Source: Phytohabitans sp036906915
GTDB taxonomy: Bacteria; Actinomycetota; Actinomycetes; Mycobacteriales; Micromonosporaceae
Direction: 5' to 3'
DNA length: 53,401 bases
Assembly: GCF_036906915.1 (NCBI RefSeq)
Contig: NZ_JBAKHX010000057.1
Location: 1 to 53,401, forward strand
Each line of letters starts with the position of its first letter. The stretch's first letter is position 1. Position numbers and translations under genes: made by a program. Below are positions 27,269-36,203 of this stretch, piece by piece. The notes beneath the pieces were generated by a model. It worked only from the letters and a program-made list of their open reading frames with translations, did no database searches and had not been told where the DNA came from.

Positions 27269-28399
27269 ATGGTGACCCAGGATCAGATCACGGCGCCTGG
27301 TCTCGTGCTTCGCCAGTGGCGGGCCGACGACGCCGACGCGGTCTACCAGGCCTGCCAAGATCCCGACATCCAACTCTGGACCCGCGTGCCGGTGCCGTAC
27401 GGGCGCGAAAATGCCCGGCACTTCGTCACCGAGCTGGCCCCGTCGGCCTGGGCGGACGGCACCGGCACGCATTTCGCGGTGACGGATGCCAACAGCGGCG
27501 AATTGCTCGGCTCGTGCGGGCTGGTCTCGATCGACCGGGTGCTGCGCTCGGCCGAGGTCGGCTACTGGACGGCGCCCTGGGCCCGTGGTCGGGGCGTGGC
27601 TGTCGGCGCCACCCGCACGGTGTGCCGCTGGGCATTCGAGGCGCTCGAAATGCGCCGCGTGGTCTGGCAGGCGGCGGTCGGCAACCACGCGTCCCGCCTG
27701 GTCGCGCTGCGGGCCGGGTTCCGGCTGGAGGGCGAGCTCCGGCTGGCGGACGGCAACCCGCTCGGCGGCCACGCCGGCTGGGTGGGGTCGCTGCTGCCGG
27801 GTGACCCGGTCGAGGTGCAGGTCGACGAGCTGACCGCCCGCCGGGCCAAGGTGTTCGGTCGGGCCCAGCCGATCCTGCACGCCAAGGAGGCGACGCTCCG
27901 CCGGCCCGACGAACGCGACATCGACGCGATGGTCGCAGCCTGCTCCGACCTGGACGCCGTGCGCTACACCACCGTCCCGACCCCGTACAGGCGCAAGGAC
28001 GCCGAGGAGTTCGCGTTCCGGATCGCCCCGTTCGGCTGGGCACGCGGCGCGGGCGCGGTCTTCGCCATCACGGATCCGGCCGATACGTGGGTCGGCAACA
28101 TCGACCTGCGGATCTCCGCCGACGACCCGCTGATCGGCGAGGTCGGCTTCCTCGTCGCTCCCGAGGCACGGGGACGCGGGTACGCCACGGCCGCGCTGCG
28201 AGCGGTGTGCGAGTGGGCGTTCGCGGAGGTGGGGCTCGCCCGCGTGAAATGGCGTGCGCACGTCGGCAACGTGGCGTCGCGGCGGGTCGCGGAGAAGGCC
28301 GGATTCACGATGGAGGGCATGTTGCGCGGCGACCTCGCCCACCGCGGCGAGCGCCGCGACGCGTGGATCGCCAGCCTCCTCCCGGGAGATTCCCTGTGA
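27269..28399 (+). CDS. Double-GNAT N-acetyltransferase
   Basis: The 376-residue protein is made of two GCN5-related acetyltransferase domains in tandem (about 7-180 and 195-370). Each shows the acetyl-CoA loop: WARGRGVAVGATRTV in the first and EARGRGYATAALRAV in the second. Each ends in the RimJ/RimL-like VGN-ASRxVAxKAGFxxEG motif. RimJ/RimL-type GNATs acetylate protein N-termini, antibiotics or amino acids; the substrate is unknown. The start at 27269 (MVTQDQITAP) follows GGGAT; longer in-frame extension into the secA intergenic region is unlikely. It overlaps the next gene by 4 bp (GTGA). Confidence 0.85.
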   Translation: MVTQDQITAPGLVLRQWRADDADAVYQACQDPDIQLWTRVPVPYGRENARHFVTELAPSAWADGTGTHFAVTDANSGELLGSCGLVSIDRVLRSAEVGYWTAPWARGRGVAVGATRTVCRWAFEALEMRRVVWQAAVGNHASRLVALRAGFRLEGELRLADGNPLGGHAGWVGSLLPGDPVEVQVDELTARRAKVFGRAQPILHAKEATLRRPDERDIDAMVAACSDLDAVRYTTVPTPYRRKDAEEFAFRIAPFGWARGAGAVFAITDPADTWVGNIDLRISADDPLIGEVGFLVAPEARGRGYATAALRAVCEWAFAEVGLARVKWRAHVGNVASRRVAEKAGFTMEGMLRGDLAHRGERRDAWIASLLPGDSL

Positions 28400-29538
28400 C
28401 AGGCGCGACGCCGGTACAGGGCGACGGCGTGCTGCTGCGCCGGTTCACCGACGCCGACGTCAACGACCTGGTGGCCGGCTGCAACGACCCACTGACCGCA
28501 CGGTTCATGCCGGGCCTGCCTCAGCCGTACAGCCCGTCCGACGCGTTCGGGTGGATCAGCCAGGGCGCGCCCGCTGCTTGGGCGTCGGGCGGCGCGGCGT
28601 TCGCGGTCGCCGACCCGGTCACCGGCCGCCTCATCGGCGGCGCCGGTCTCGGCCGGCTGGTGCCGGAGCGCGCTCAGGCCGAGATCGGGTATTGGGTGGC
28701 GCCGTGGGCGCGCCGCCGCGGGGTGGCCACCGCCGCCGCGACCGCGCTCGCCGGATGGGCGTTCGCCCGCGGTTTCGGGCGGCTGGAACTGCTGACCGAC
28801 CTCGCCAACGCGCCCAGCCAGCGGGTCGCGCTGGCCGCGGGGTTCCAGCGCGAGGGGGTACGCCGAGGGGCCGCCCTCCGGCGCGACGGTCACCGGGACG
28901 ACCTGGTGGTCTGGAGCCGGCTGGCCGATGACCCGCCGGGCCAGACACCGCGCCTGCTGCCCGATCTGCCGGCCGGCGGGCTCTCGGATGGGGTGGTCAC
29001 GCTCCGCCCGCTCGGGCCGGGCGACGGCGAGTTTCTGCACACGTTGCTGACCACGCCGGATGTGGCGGCCACCAGCCTGCCGCCCATCGCGCCAGATCGC
29101 GACGAGGTGGAGCTGCGGTGCGCCCGCGCCGAGGGCCGCTGGCTCGCCGGCGAGCGGGCCGACTTCGTGATCGTCCATGCGCTGACCGGTGCGGCGACCG
29201 GCAACATCGGCCTGTACTACGACGAGCCGCGCAGTGGCCAGGCGATGATCGGGTACGCGATGCTGCCGCCCTGGCGCGGGCGCGGCCTTCCCACGCGGGC
29301 GGCGCGATTGCTCGCCGGATGGGCGTTCACCGAGGCGGGGATCGACCGCCTGACCGCCGGCACGCGACCGGGAAACGTCGCGTCTCAGCGGGTGCTGGAG
29401 AAGGCCGGGTTCCGGCGCGAGGGGTACCTGCGCGGCCGGCTGCCAGGCTTCTCCGGCACCCGCGTCGACGACGTGATCTACGGCCTGCTTGCCGGGGATC
29501 TCGTGCTGGTTCAGACAGCCAGCGAGAGGATGCCGTAG
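28396..29538 (+). CDS. Second double-GNAT N-acetyltransferase
   Basis: The 380-residue protein, with a GTG start overlapping the previous stop by 4 bp, again holds two GNAT domains. The first has WARRRGVATAAATAL and the second PWRGRGLPTRAARLLAGWAF, followed by NVASQRVLEKAGFRREGYLR. With its neighbour it makes four consecutive GNAT domains in one operon. Domain 3 is weaker in the canonical Gly positions (RRRG), so one domain may be structural. The 3' end overlaps the converging hpf gene by 28 bp. Confidence 0.85.
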   Translation: MTGATPVQGDGVLLRRFTDADVNDLVAGCNDPLTARFMPGLPQPYSPSDAFGWISQGAPAAWASGGAAFAVADPVTGRLIGGAGLGRLVPERAQAEIGYWVAPWARRRGVATAAATALAGWAFARGFGRLELLTDLANAPSQRVALAAGFQREGVRRGAALRRDGHRDDLVVWSRLADDPPGQTPRLLPDLPAGGLSDGVVTLRPLGPGDGEFLHTLLTTPDVAATSLPPIAPDRDEVELRCARAEGRWLAGERADFVIVHALTGAATGNIGLYYDEPRSGQAMIGYAMLPPWRGRGLPTRAARLLAGWAFTEAGIDRLTAGTRPGNVASQRVLEKAGFRREGYLRGRLPGFSGTRVDDVIYGLLAGDLVLVQTASERMP

Positions 29539-30125
29539 TCGTAGCCCTTGCGCCGGTACACGACGCTGGGCCGGCCCGTTTCCTTGTCGAGGAACAAGTA
29601 GAAGTCGTGCCCGACGAGCTCCATCTGGAACAGAGCGTCGTCGATGGTCATCGGCTCACCGGTGTGCTCCTTCTCGCGCACGATGTGCCAGGGCTGGTCG
29701 TCGTACTCCTCCTCCTCGACCGGCGCGGGAGCACGGCTCCCGTTGACCGCTGGAGTACTAGGTAGCTCGGTTGGCAGGCCCGCCGTCGCGGCGGCGACGG
29801 AGACGGGTGCGCGCCTGCCGCGATGGACGCGGCGCCGGTCGGCGGCACGGCGTAGCCGGGTGTCGAGCTTGGCGATCGCGCAGTCGAGCGCCGCGTAGAA
29901 GTCCTGCGCACAGGCTTCCGCGCGAACTACCGGCCCGCGGGAGAACACCGTGATCTCTACGCGCTGGCAGTGGTCGGACTGTCGCGGGTTTCGCTCGTGG
30001 AATAGTTCGACGTCGACGCGGATGAGCTTGTGGTCGTAGCGCTCAATCTTTGCGAGTTTTTCGGATACATGAACTCGGTAGTGATCGGGCACTTCAACGT
30101 TGCGCCCCTTGACGACGATGTCCAC
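29511..30125 (-). CDS. hpf: Ribosome hibernation promoting factor, long form
   Basis: The 204-residue long-form HPF binds idle 70S ribosomes and pairs them as 100S dimers. The N-terminal domain (MDIVVKGRNVEVPDHYRVHV, then the basic CAIAKLDTRLRRAADRRR) sits in the A/P sites. A linker of about 40 residues leads to the C-terminal dimerisation domain (REKEHTGEPMTIDDALFQME, then DFYLFLDKETGRPSVVYRRK). It lies between comF and secA as in mycobacteria. Its 3' end overlaps the GNAT gene. A conserved-looking hairpin lies in its leader. Confidence 0.96.
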   Translation of the reverse strand: MDIVVKGRNVEVPDHYRVHVSEKLAKIERYDHKLIRVDVELFHERNPRQSDHCQRVEITVFSRGPVVRAEACAQDFYAALDCAIAKLDTRLRRAADRRRVHRGRRAPVSVAAATAGLPTELPSTPAVNGSRAPAPVEEEEYDDQPWHIVREKEHTGEPMTIDDALFQMELVGHDFYLFLDKETGRPSVVYRRKGYDYGILSLAV

Positions 30126-30364
30126 GCGTGACCTCCCCCACGATTGATCTGTGGCATGTCACCGGCCCGTTGCCGATGACATGAAGGAATCGCTCCTCCT
30201 CTCGGCAGCGGGCGCCCGAAGTACGAGCCGCCCTTGCGGGGTTGAACCCATGGTCATACCCCGGTGAAGTCGACGCTAACTCCTGTTCGGCCGCTCGTCA
30301 CCCCCCCAGGCGAGACCGGTTCGAGAAGAATCGCCCAAGCCGCACGAACGGGTGAAAAGGATAT
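30126..30364. other. Intergenic region between comF and hpf
   Basis: This 239-bp non-coding stretch contains the hpf leader hairpin. Another GC-rich element, CCCTTGCGGGG (about 30231-30241), lies further upstream. The hpf promoter must be here, but I cannot assign a convincing -35/-10 pair. Confidence 0.5.
30155..30183 (-). promoter_or_regulatory. hpf: Hairpin in the hpf 5' leader
   Basis: CATGTCA (30155-30161) pairs with TGACATG (30177-30183), and an inner CGGC/GCCG extends the stem past a C-A mismatch. It begins 29 nt upstream of the hpf start and could act at the RNA level, or as an operator in DNA. Confidence 0.4.
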
Positions 30365-31071
30365 CTAGCGAGCGTTCCTCAACTGTGTCGCTGCGAGTAC
30401 GGCGCTTGCACGCACAGTCACCCCAACGGTCGCCAGCCGTCTCGATGTGGCCGCGAGCGTCGCACCCGTCGTCATGATGTCGTCGACCACGACGACCGCG
30501 CGCCCGGCGGCAGCACGCCGCAGCGCCGGCGCCCGGCCGGTCGCGATCCGGAACGCGCCCGCCGACGCCGTGAGCCGCGCGGCGCGATCCAGGTCCGCGG
30601 AGTCGGCGCGCGGCCGTGCCCGCAACGGGCGCGCCACCGCCGCCGGCCAGCCGGCACGCCGCAGGCTCGCGGCCGCGTTCGCGGCAAGCCGCCGCATGTG
30701 GTCGCCATGCCGGCTCCGCGCGGCCCTCGCGGTGTCAGGCACAGGCACAAGGAGTACGCGGGCAGGGCCCCACCCACCGAATAGGCGACCACGTCGGCGA
30801 GCAGGGCACCGAGCGGCACCGCCAACCCGTGCCGCCCGCGCTCCTTGTACGCCAGCAGCGCCTCCCGCAGTGCTCCGGCGTACGGCCCCAGCGTGCCGCA
30901 CGGCGGCAGGCCCTCCGGCGCCGGAGTCGGACGTGCGGGGCCGGGCCGCAACGCCGTCAACTCGCCCACACAGGTGTCGCAGACGCCGTACCGCAGCGGC
31001 ACCCGTTCGGAGCCGCAGCCGGCGCACCCGGCGGGCAGCACCAGGTCGGTGACGGCGGTCCAGACGCCCAC
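30365..31071 (-). pseudogene. ComF-family phosphoribosyltransferase-like gene, frameshifted
   Basis: The N-terminal part is in one frame from ATG 31071, with a zinc-ribbon-like CAGCGSERVPLRYGVCDTC and ALREALLAYKERGRHGLAVPL. The C-terminal part is in another frame ending at 30365, with VPVPDTARAARSRHGDHMRR and the phosphoribosyltransferase signature VVVVDDIMTTGATL. The switch falls near the CCCC run at 30769-30772 (GGGG in the gene): one extra G would rejoin the two halves as SVGGGPARVLLVPVP. It could be a sequencing error or a real recent frameshift. ComF proteins aid DNA uptake and fork restart. The position between lpqB and hpf matches mycobacteria. Confidence 0.85.
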
Positions 31072-31076
31072 GGCGA

Positions 31077-32882
31077 TCAGCTCAGGAAGAAGGGGGCGGT
31101 GGCGTTGCCCGGCTGTGCGTTGGCGGGCCCGTTCACGACCTCGTTCGCCTGGATGATCAGCTCCGGTCCCTGCGCGTCGTACCCCTTCCCACCCGCCACA
31201 TACATGATCTTGATGCCCTCGACGCTGCCCGGACTCGAAAATCCGACGAGATACGTCACGGTGCCGCCGCCCAGCTCGTAACTGGGATCAGCCTCGGCCA
31301 CGCCGTCGATGGTGACCTTGCCGATCGTGCTCTTGCCAGCGCGCACTCCGGCGACGGCCAACTGGCCCTCGCCGCTCCAGGCCACCTCGGTGAGCTGTTG
31401 GAGCGTGGTCGGCACCGGGCGGACCGCCAGCACCTCCACCGACCGGTCGTCGCGGCCGAGCGCGGCGACCCACAGCCGCCCGTCCGCGACGACGGCGAGC
31501 CGCCTGCCGTCGGGGGCGGCGCTGACCGCGCTGACCGCGCCAGGCACGCCCGGTAGGCCGACCCGCGTCAGCTCACCACGGTCGAGGCCGAACTGGTACA
31601 GGCCGCCCTCCACGACGACGAGCCCGGTGTCGAGCGGCGCCTTCAACCACACAGGCCGACCGATCGACTGGTGCTCCGAACCGACCGGGGTGAACGAGCG
31701 CGGCCGGTCGCCGCCGGTCGCCCCGACGATCAGTTGTTGCCGCTGACCGCGCGCGACGACGAGCGCGCCAGCCGTCACGCCGGAGCCGCTGGCCAGGGCC
31801 GCGAACAGCACGTCGTGGTTGACCGCGTTGGTGAGCAGCGCGGGCAACGGGTCCCGACCGTTGTTGGGCGAGCTGTTCAGCCGGTAGATCTTGCGCTGGT
31901 AGATCGCGAACCGCTCCGGGGTCTCGCTGGAAGTGCCCGCCTGGTTCGCGTCGAGGTACGCCTGATCCATCGTGATGACCCGAGGCGACTGCCCCTCGAT
32001 CTTCACCTCCAGGTCTTTACGCAACGACGGCGGCAGCGACCATATGAGCTGCCGGCCAAGGTCAGCCGGGTCGTAGTCGGGCGCCCCCGCCTCGGCGGAA
32101 AGGCTGATCTCCAACCGGTCGCCGGTATCGGGCACGGTGCCGGTGCGCTGGGTGCCCGCCGGCAACCGCCGCACCGCTGGGCGCAGCAGGTCGGACGGGC
32201 CGGCGATCAAACGGTCGAGGATCTCGGTCGGCTGGCCCTCGGGCGGCACCGCCCGCGGCATGTACCGCAGGTCGGGCACCAGCGCGGTGCGCTCGGCGTT
32301 CCAGAAGTAGATGGTCTGCGGCTCGTAGTACCCGTTGAGCGGGTTGCTGTCGAGCGCGGAGACATTGAGCAGCAGCACGTTGGGCGGGACGGTGACGAAC
32401 CAGCCGCTGTTGCCCTCGACCTGCCCGATCCCGATGGTGTAGGTCGTCACCGTCAGTGCTGGCGGGTTGACGCGCCCGTCGCCGTCGAGCACCCCGACCT
32501 GGTCGACCTGCAGCGTGGCAATCGACGTGCCGTCGGCGTTGTCGGCCACCGTGCGCGAGCGCACCCGCACCAGGTTGACCGGCGGCTCCTCCTGCGACTC
32601 CTTGAACTCGTCCTTGACCGCTGGCGCGAGGTAGTTGCGCACCCGCAGGTGCGTCTCCCGTGGCTCACCGGCCGCGGCCAGGAGGAAGTTGTCGACGAAC
32701 TGCTCTTTCGAGGCGGCCGAGTCACGGGGCGGCGGGGCGGCGCCGACCCCGCCGCTGGTGGCGAATCCCGGCGAAGGGCCCGGCCCGTCGACCCGTACCT
32801 CTGTCTCGTCGGGTATGCCGCAGCCGGCCGCTCCGAGCCCGATCGCCAGCGCCGCGGCCAGCACCGATCGCCGACGCGTCAC
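31077..32882 (-). CDS. lpqB: Lipoprotein LpqB, MtrAB accessory
   Basis: The 601-residue lipoprotein acts outside the membrane with the sensor kinase MtrB and modulates its activity. The GTG at 32882 begins VTRRRSVLAAALAIGLGAAG and continues with the lipobox Cys (C21). Then come a GerMN-like domain (around ERILDRLIAG-like segment and LEISLSAEAG) and a C-terminal beta-propeller-like LpqB domain with repeated WLKAPLDTGLVVVEGG-type strands. The start overlaps the mtrB stop by 4 bp (GTGA), so the two are translationally coupled. Confidence 0.95.
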   Translation of the reverse strand: MTRRRSVLAAALAIGLGAAGCGIPDETEVRVDGPGPSPGFATSGGVGAAPPPRDSAASKEQFVDNFLLAAAGEPRETHLRVRNYLAPAVKDEFKESQEEPPVNLVRVRSRTVADNADGTSIATLQVDQVGVLDGDGRVNPPALTVTTYTIGIGQVEGNSGWFVTVPPNVLLLNVSALDSNPLNGYYEPQTIYFWNAERTALVPDLRYMPRAVPPEGQPTEILDRLIAGPSDLLRPAVRRLPAGTQRTGTVPDTGDRLEISLSAEAGAPDYDPADLGRQLIWSLPPSLRKDLEVKIEGQSPRVITMDQAYLDANQAGTSSETPERFAIYQRKIYRLNSSPNNGRDPLPALLTNAVNHDVLFAALASGSGVTAGALVVARGQRQQLIVGATGGDRPRSFTPVGSEHQSIGRPVWLKAPLDTGLVVVEGGLYQFGLDRGELTRVGLPGVPGAVSAVSAAPDGRRLAVVADGRLWVAALGRDDRSVEVLAVRPVPTTLQQLTEVAWSGEGQLAVAGVRAGKSTIGKVTIDGVAEADPSYELGGGTVTYLVGFSSPGSVEGIKIMYVAGGKGYDAQGPELIIQANEVVNGPANAQPGNATAPFFLS

Positions 32883-34534
32883 GCCGTCACCTCGGCCTGC
32901 GGCACCAGGCGCAGTGGCGACGAGGTAAGCCGGTCGCCGGCCCGCACCGGCAGGGTGAGCCGGAACTGGGCCCCCTGACCCGGCGCGCCCCACGCTTCCA
33001 GCCAACCGCCGTGCAGCCGCGCGTCTTCCAGACTGATCGACAGGCCGAGCCCGGTGCCGCCGGTCTGCCGGGCCCGCGACGGGTCGGCCCGCCAGAACCT
33101 GTTGAACACCAGCTTCTCCTCGCCCGGCCGCAGCCCGATGCCGTGGTCACGAACGGTCATCGCCACGGCGGACTCGTCGGCGCCGAGGGTGACTCCGACC
33201 GGCTTGCCCTCGCTGTGCTCGACCGCGTTGCCGACGAGGTTGCGCAGGACCCGCTCGACCCGTCGAGGATCCACCTCGGCGATCACCGGTGTGTCGGGCA
33301 TGTGCAGGTCGATCGCCACGCCGGCCCGTTCAGCGACGCCCGCGAGCCGATCGACGACCCTGCGTACGACCGGCACCAGGTCGGTTGGCTCCGCGTCCAG
33401 CATGGCGAAGCCGGCGTCGAAGCGACTGATCTCCAGCAGGTCGGTGAGCAGGCTCTCGAACCGGTCGAGCTCAGCCTGCAACAGCTCGGCCGAGCGCGCG
33501 ACGGCCGGGTCGAACTCGTCACGCTCGGCGAAGATCAGATCGGCCGCCATCCGGACGGTGGTCAACGGCGTGCGCAGCTCGTGCGAGACGTCGGAGGTGA
33601 ACCGGCGCTGGAGCCGCGACATCTCCTCGAGTCGCACGATCTGGCGCTGGAGATTCGTCGCCATCTGGTTGAACGCCGCAGCGAGCTGGGCCAGGTCGTC
33701 TTCGCCGTTGACCGCCATCCGCTGGTCGAGCAGCCCGGCGGAGAGGCGCTGTGCGGTACGGGCGGCCACCCGTACCGGGTTGACGACCAGGCGGGTAACC
33801 AGAGCCGCCAGCACACCGAGCAGCACCACCAGCGCCACGCCGGTGAAGAGCACCATCGTGCGGATCTGGTTGGCCACCTGGTCCTCGGTGGTCAGGGGGA
33901 CAATCCGGTACAGCTCGACCTGGCCAAAGCTGGTGGGCACCCGGGAGCCGTACACGAGGAATTTGGTCGGGCCGGGGCCGAGATCGGCCGTGCGGATCTG
34001 CTTGGCCACTCGGCCCTGGAACGCCACCGCGTCTTCGAGCTCGTCGCCGATCAGCGGGCTGACATCGACACCGAGCGGCGCCGCGCTCTTGAGGTTGGTG
34101 TGCTTGACGGCCGTCAGCGCCACCATCCCGCCCTGCTCGGGCCCGCCGCCGGACAGGTAGGTCGCGGTCTGGTTGAGCGTCACCTGGATGTCCGGGTCAT
34201 ACGGCTGGTCGTAGACGCTCAGCTGGTTCGCCGCGTACTCGACGTCGTCGTGGAGCTGCGAGCTGACCCCGGACTCGGTGCCTTGCATCAGGATGTTCGT
34301 GCTCTGGGTGGCCACCAGGTACGAGAAGCCGCCAACCAGCAGGCTGGAGGCGACCAGCGTGATGGTGACGACGCGGGCGTGCAGCGACCGCCGCCACGTC
34401 AGACGCACGGGCGCGCCCAGCGCGACACCGCGCTGGGCGGCGGCCCGCCAGGCACCGTGGGCAGCGGCGAGCGCGCGCCTGCCGAGTGCGGAAGCCTTGC
34501 CGAGCGCGGATGCGGAGGGTGCCGAAAGTGCCAC
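32879..34534 (-). CDS. mtrB: Sensor histidine kinase MtrB
   Basis: The 551-residue sensor kinase of the MtrAB system controls cell-wall and division genes. It has a long basic N-terminus, a membrane helix at about 54-75, an extracellular sensor of about 150 residues, a second helix at about 227-248, a HAMP region, a HisKA box with phospho-acceptor His in SDVSHELRTPLTT (about H318), and a HATPase domain with NLVGNAVEHSEG, DHGIGLRPGEE and GGTGLGLSI. It follows mtrA closely and overlaps lpqB by 4 bp. Confidence 0.97.
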   Translation of the reverse strand: MALSAPSASALGKASALGRRALAAAHGAWRAAAQRGVALGAPVRLTWRRSLHARVVTITLVASSLLVGGFSYLVATQSTNILMQGTESGVSSQLHDDVEYAANQLSVYDQPYDPDIQVTLNQTATYLSGGGPEQGGMVALTAVKHTNLKSAAPLGVDVSPLIGDELEDAVAFQGRVAKQIRTADLGPGPTKFLVYGSRVPTSFGQVELYRIVPLTTEDQVANQIRTMVLFTGVALVVLLGVLAALVTRLVVNPVRVAARTAQRLSAGLLDQRMAVNGEDDLAQLAAAFNQMATNLQRQIVRLEEMSRLQRRFTSDVSHELRTPLTTVRMAADLIFAERDEFDPAVARSAELLQAELDRFESLLTDLLEISRFDAGFAMLDAEPTDLVPVVRRVVDRLAGVAERAGVAIDLHMPDTPVIAEVDPRRVERVLRNLVGNAVEHSEGKPVGVTLGADESAVAMTVRDHGIGLRPGEEKLVFNRFWRADPSRARQTGGTGLGLSISLEDARLHGGWLEAWGAPGQGAQFRLTLPVRAGDRLTSSPLRLVPQAEVTA

Positions 34535-34547
34535 AGTCGGCCCCAGG

Positions 34548-35237
34548 CTATCCGGTGCCCGCCTTGTAGCCCACGCCCCGCACGGTCAGGATGATCTCCG
34601 GCCGCTCAGGGTCGGGCTCGATCTTGGCCCGCAGCCGCTGGACGTGCACGTTGACCAGCCGGGTGTCGGCAGCGTGCCGGTATCCCCACACCTGCTCCAG
34701 CAGCACCTCGCGGGTGAACACCTGGCGCGGCTTGCGGGCCAGCGCGACCAGCAGGTCGAACTCGAGCGGGGTCAGCTTGACCTCGTCGCCGTCGCGGCTC
34801 ACGGTGTGCGCCGGCACGTCGATGTTGATCTGGTTGCCGGGCGGGCCGATGGTCAACATCTCGGGCGCAGCGTCCTCGCCCCGGCGCAGCCGGGCCCGCA
34901 TCCGGGCGACCAGTTCCTTGGGCTTGAACGGTTTGACCACGTAGTCGTCGGCGCCTGACTCCAGACCCAGCACCACGTCGACGGTGTCGCTCTTGGCGGT
35001 CAGCATGACGATCGGAATGCCGGACTCGGTACGTATCGACCTGCACACGTCGATGCCGCTCATTCCAGGCAACATCAGGTCAAGGAGGACTATGTCGGGA
35101 CGGTTCTCCCGGAACGCGGCCAACGCCCGCTCGCCATCGGCCACGAAGGAGGGCAGGAAACCCTCACTCCGCAACACAATGCCGAGCATCTCGGCGAGTG
35201 CGGGATCGTCGTCGACCACCAGTACCCGTGCCCTCAT
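34548..35237 (-). CDS. mtrA: Response regulator MtrA
   Basis: The 229-residue OmpR-type regulator has a receiver domain with phospho-acceptor D53 (PDIVLLDLMLPGMSG), the conserved Lys in VVKPFKPKEL, and a C-terminal winged helix (EVKLTPLEFDLLVALA; VLLEQVWGYRHAADTRLVNV). The ATG at 35237 (MRARVLVVDDD) gives the normal N-terminus. It is the first gene of mtrA-mtrB-lpqB and is divergent from the envelope operon, with 144 bp between starts that probably hold both promoters. Confidence 0.98.
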   Translation of the reverse strand: MRARVLVVDDDPALAEMLGIVLRSEGFLPSFVADGERALAAFRENRPDIVLLDLMLPGMSGIDVCRSIRTESGIPIVMLTAKSDTVDVVLGLESGADDYVVKPFKPKELVARMRARLRRGEDAAPEMLTIGPPGNQINIDVPAHTVSRDGDEVKLTPLEFDLLVALARKPRQVFTREVLLEQVWGYRHAADTRLVNVHVQRLRAKIEPDPERPEIILTVRGVGYKAGTG

Positions 35238-35381
35238 GCGTTCAATATTCCACCTCGCTTCAGATCCGTGTGTCCGGCTCCACGGGCGGTTCACCTGCGC
35301 ATACGACAAATCGGACGATCAACATCGGTCGTCAGGGTGGCCGGGGCGGACCGATTGGCCACACCGTGCCAGGATGGCGCA

Positions 35382-36203
35382 GTGCTGCCGCTGCGTCCCC
35401 TTACCGTCGGCGAGCTTCTCGACGCCGCGGTGACGCTGCTACGGACGCACGGGCGAGTGTTGCTGCCCGTCGCGGCGGTGCTCGCCGCGCTCGAGCAGGC
35501 GCTGCTCGCTCCCCTCCGGCGGTCCGCCGACGCGCAGCCGCCCGCCTACCTACCCGACTCCGACCTCCTCAGCTTGTACTGGCTGCTGCTCGCCGTAGGC
35601 GCCGCCACCGAGATGACGATCATCGTGCTGCTCGGTGGGCTCACGTCGCGAGCCGCGGCGGCCTCCGTCCTCGGCCAGCCAGTTCCCGCAAGCCGCCTGA
35701 TCGACCCGCGCGGTGCCCGGTGGGGGCGGGTCGCGCTGGTCGCCGCGGTGACCGGCGCCGCCATGTTCGCGGCGGCACTCGCCGGACCGGCCTGGTTCGC
35801 CGTGTACGCCCTGCTCGGCCTGGTCGCCCCTGCCGTTGTACTCGATCGCCTCGGACCGGGTCGGGCGCTGGTGCGCAGCGCGGGCCTGGCGTGCCGCGCG
35901 GGCCTGCGTGCCGGTGGGGTACGGGTGCTCGGCTATCTGGCGTGGCTGGCGATCCGGGTGGCGCTCGGCTTCGGCGCGGTCGCCGCGCTCGACGCGCTCA
36001 GCCTCGACCGGCCGCAGTGGACCGGCCTGCTCAGCGCGGTCGCCTGGCTGCTGGTCAACACGCTCGCCTACCCGACGCTCGCCTGCCTCGACGCCGTGCT
36101 GCACCTGGAGACCCGGATGCGCACCGAAGGGCTCGACATCCTGCTCTCCCGGGCCCGCCATCACGGCCGGCTGGCCCCCGACCTGCTCGCGCTGGCCCGA
36201 TGA
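35382..36203 (+). CDS. Multi-pass membrane protein, first gene of the DUF4129-DUF58 operon
   Basis: The 273-residue protein starts VLPLRPLTVGELLDAAVTLL, followed by about six hydrophobic helices. The LRPLTVGELLDAAVxLLR opening is typical of actinobacterial membrane proteins that precede DUF4129 and DUF4350 genes and resembles the GDPD-associated membrane domain. No catalytic residues are evident. GTG 35382 is the best start; the stop overlaps the next ATG (ATGA). Confidence 0.83.
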   Translation: MLPLRPLTVGELLDAAVTLLRTHGRVLLPVAAVLAALEQALLAPLRRSADAQPPAYLPDSDLLSLYWLLLAVGAATEMTIIVLLGGLTSRAAAASVLGQPVPASRLIDPRGARWGRVALVAAVTGAAMFAAALAGPAWFAVYALLGLVAPAVVLDRLGPGRALVRSAGLACRAGLRAGGVRVLGYLAWLAIRVALGFGAVAALDALSLDRPQWTGLLSAVAWLLVNTLAYPTLACLDAVLHLETRMRTEGLDILLSRARHHGRLAPDLLALAR

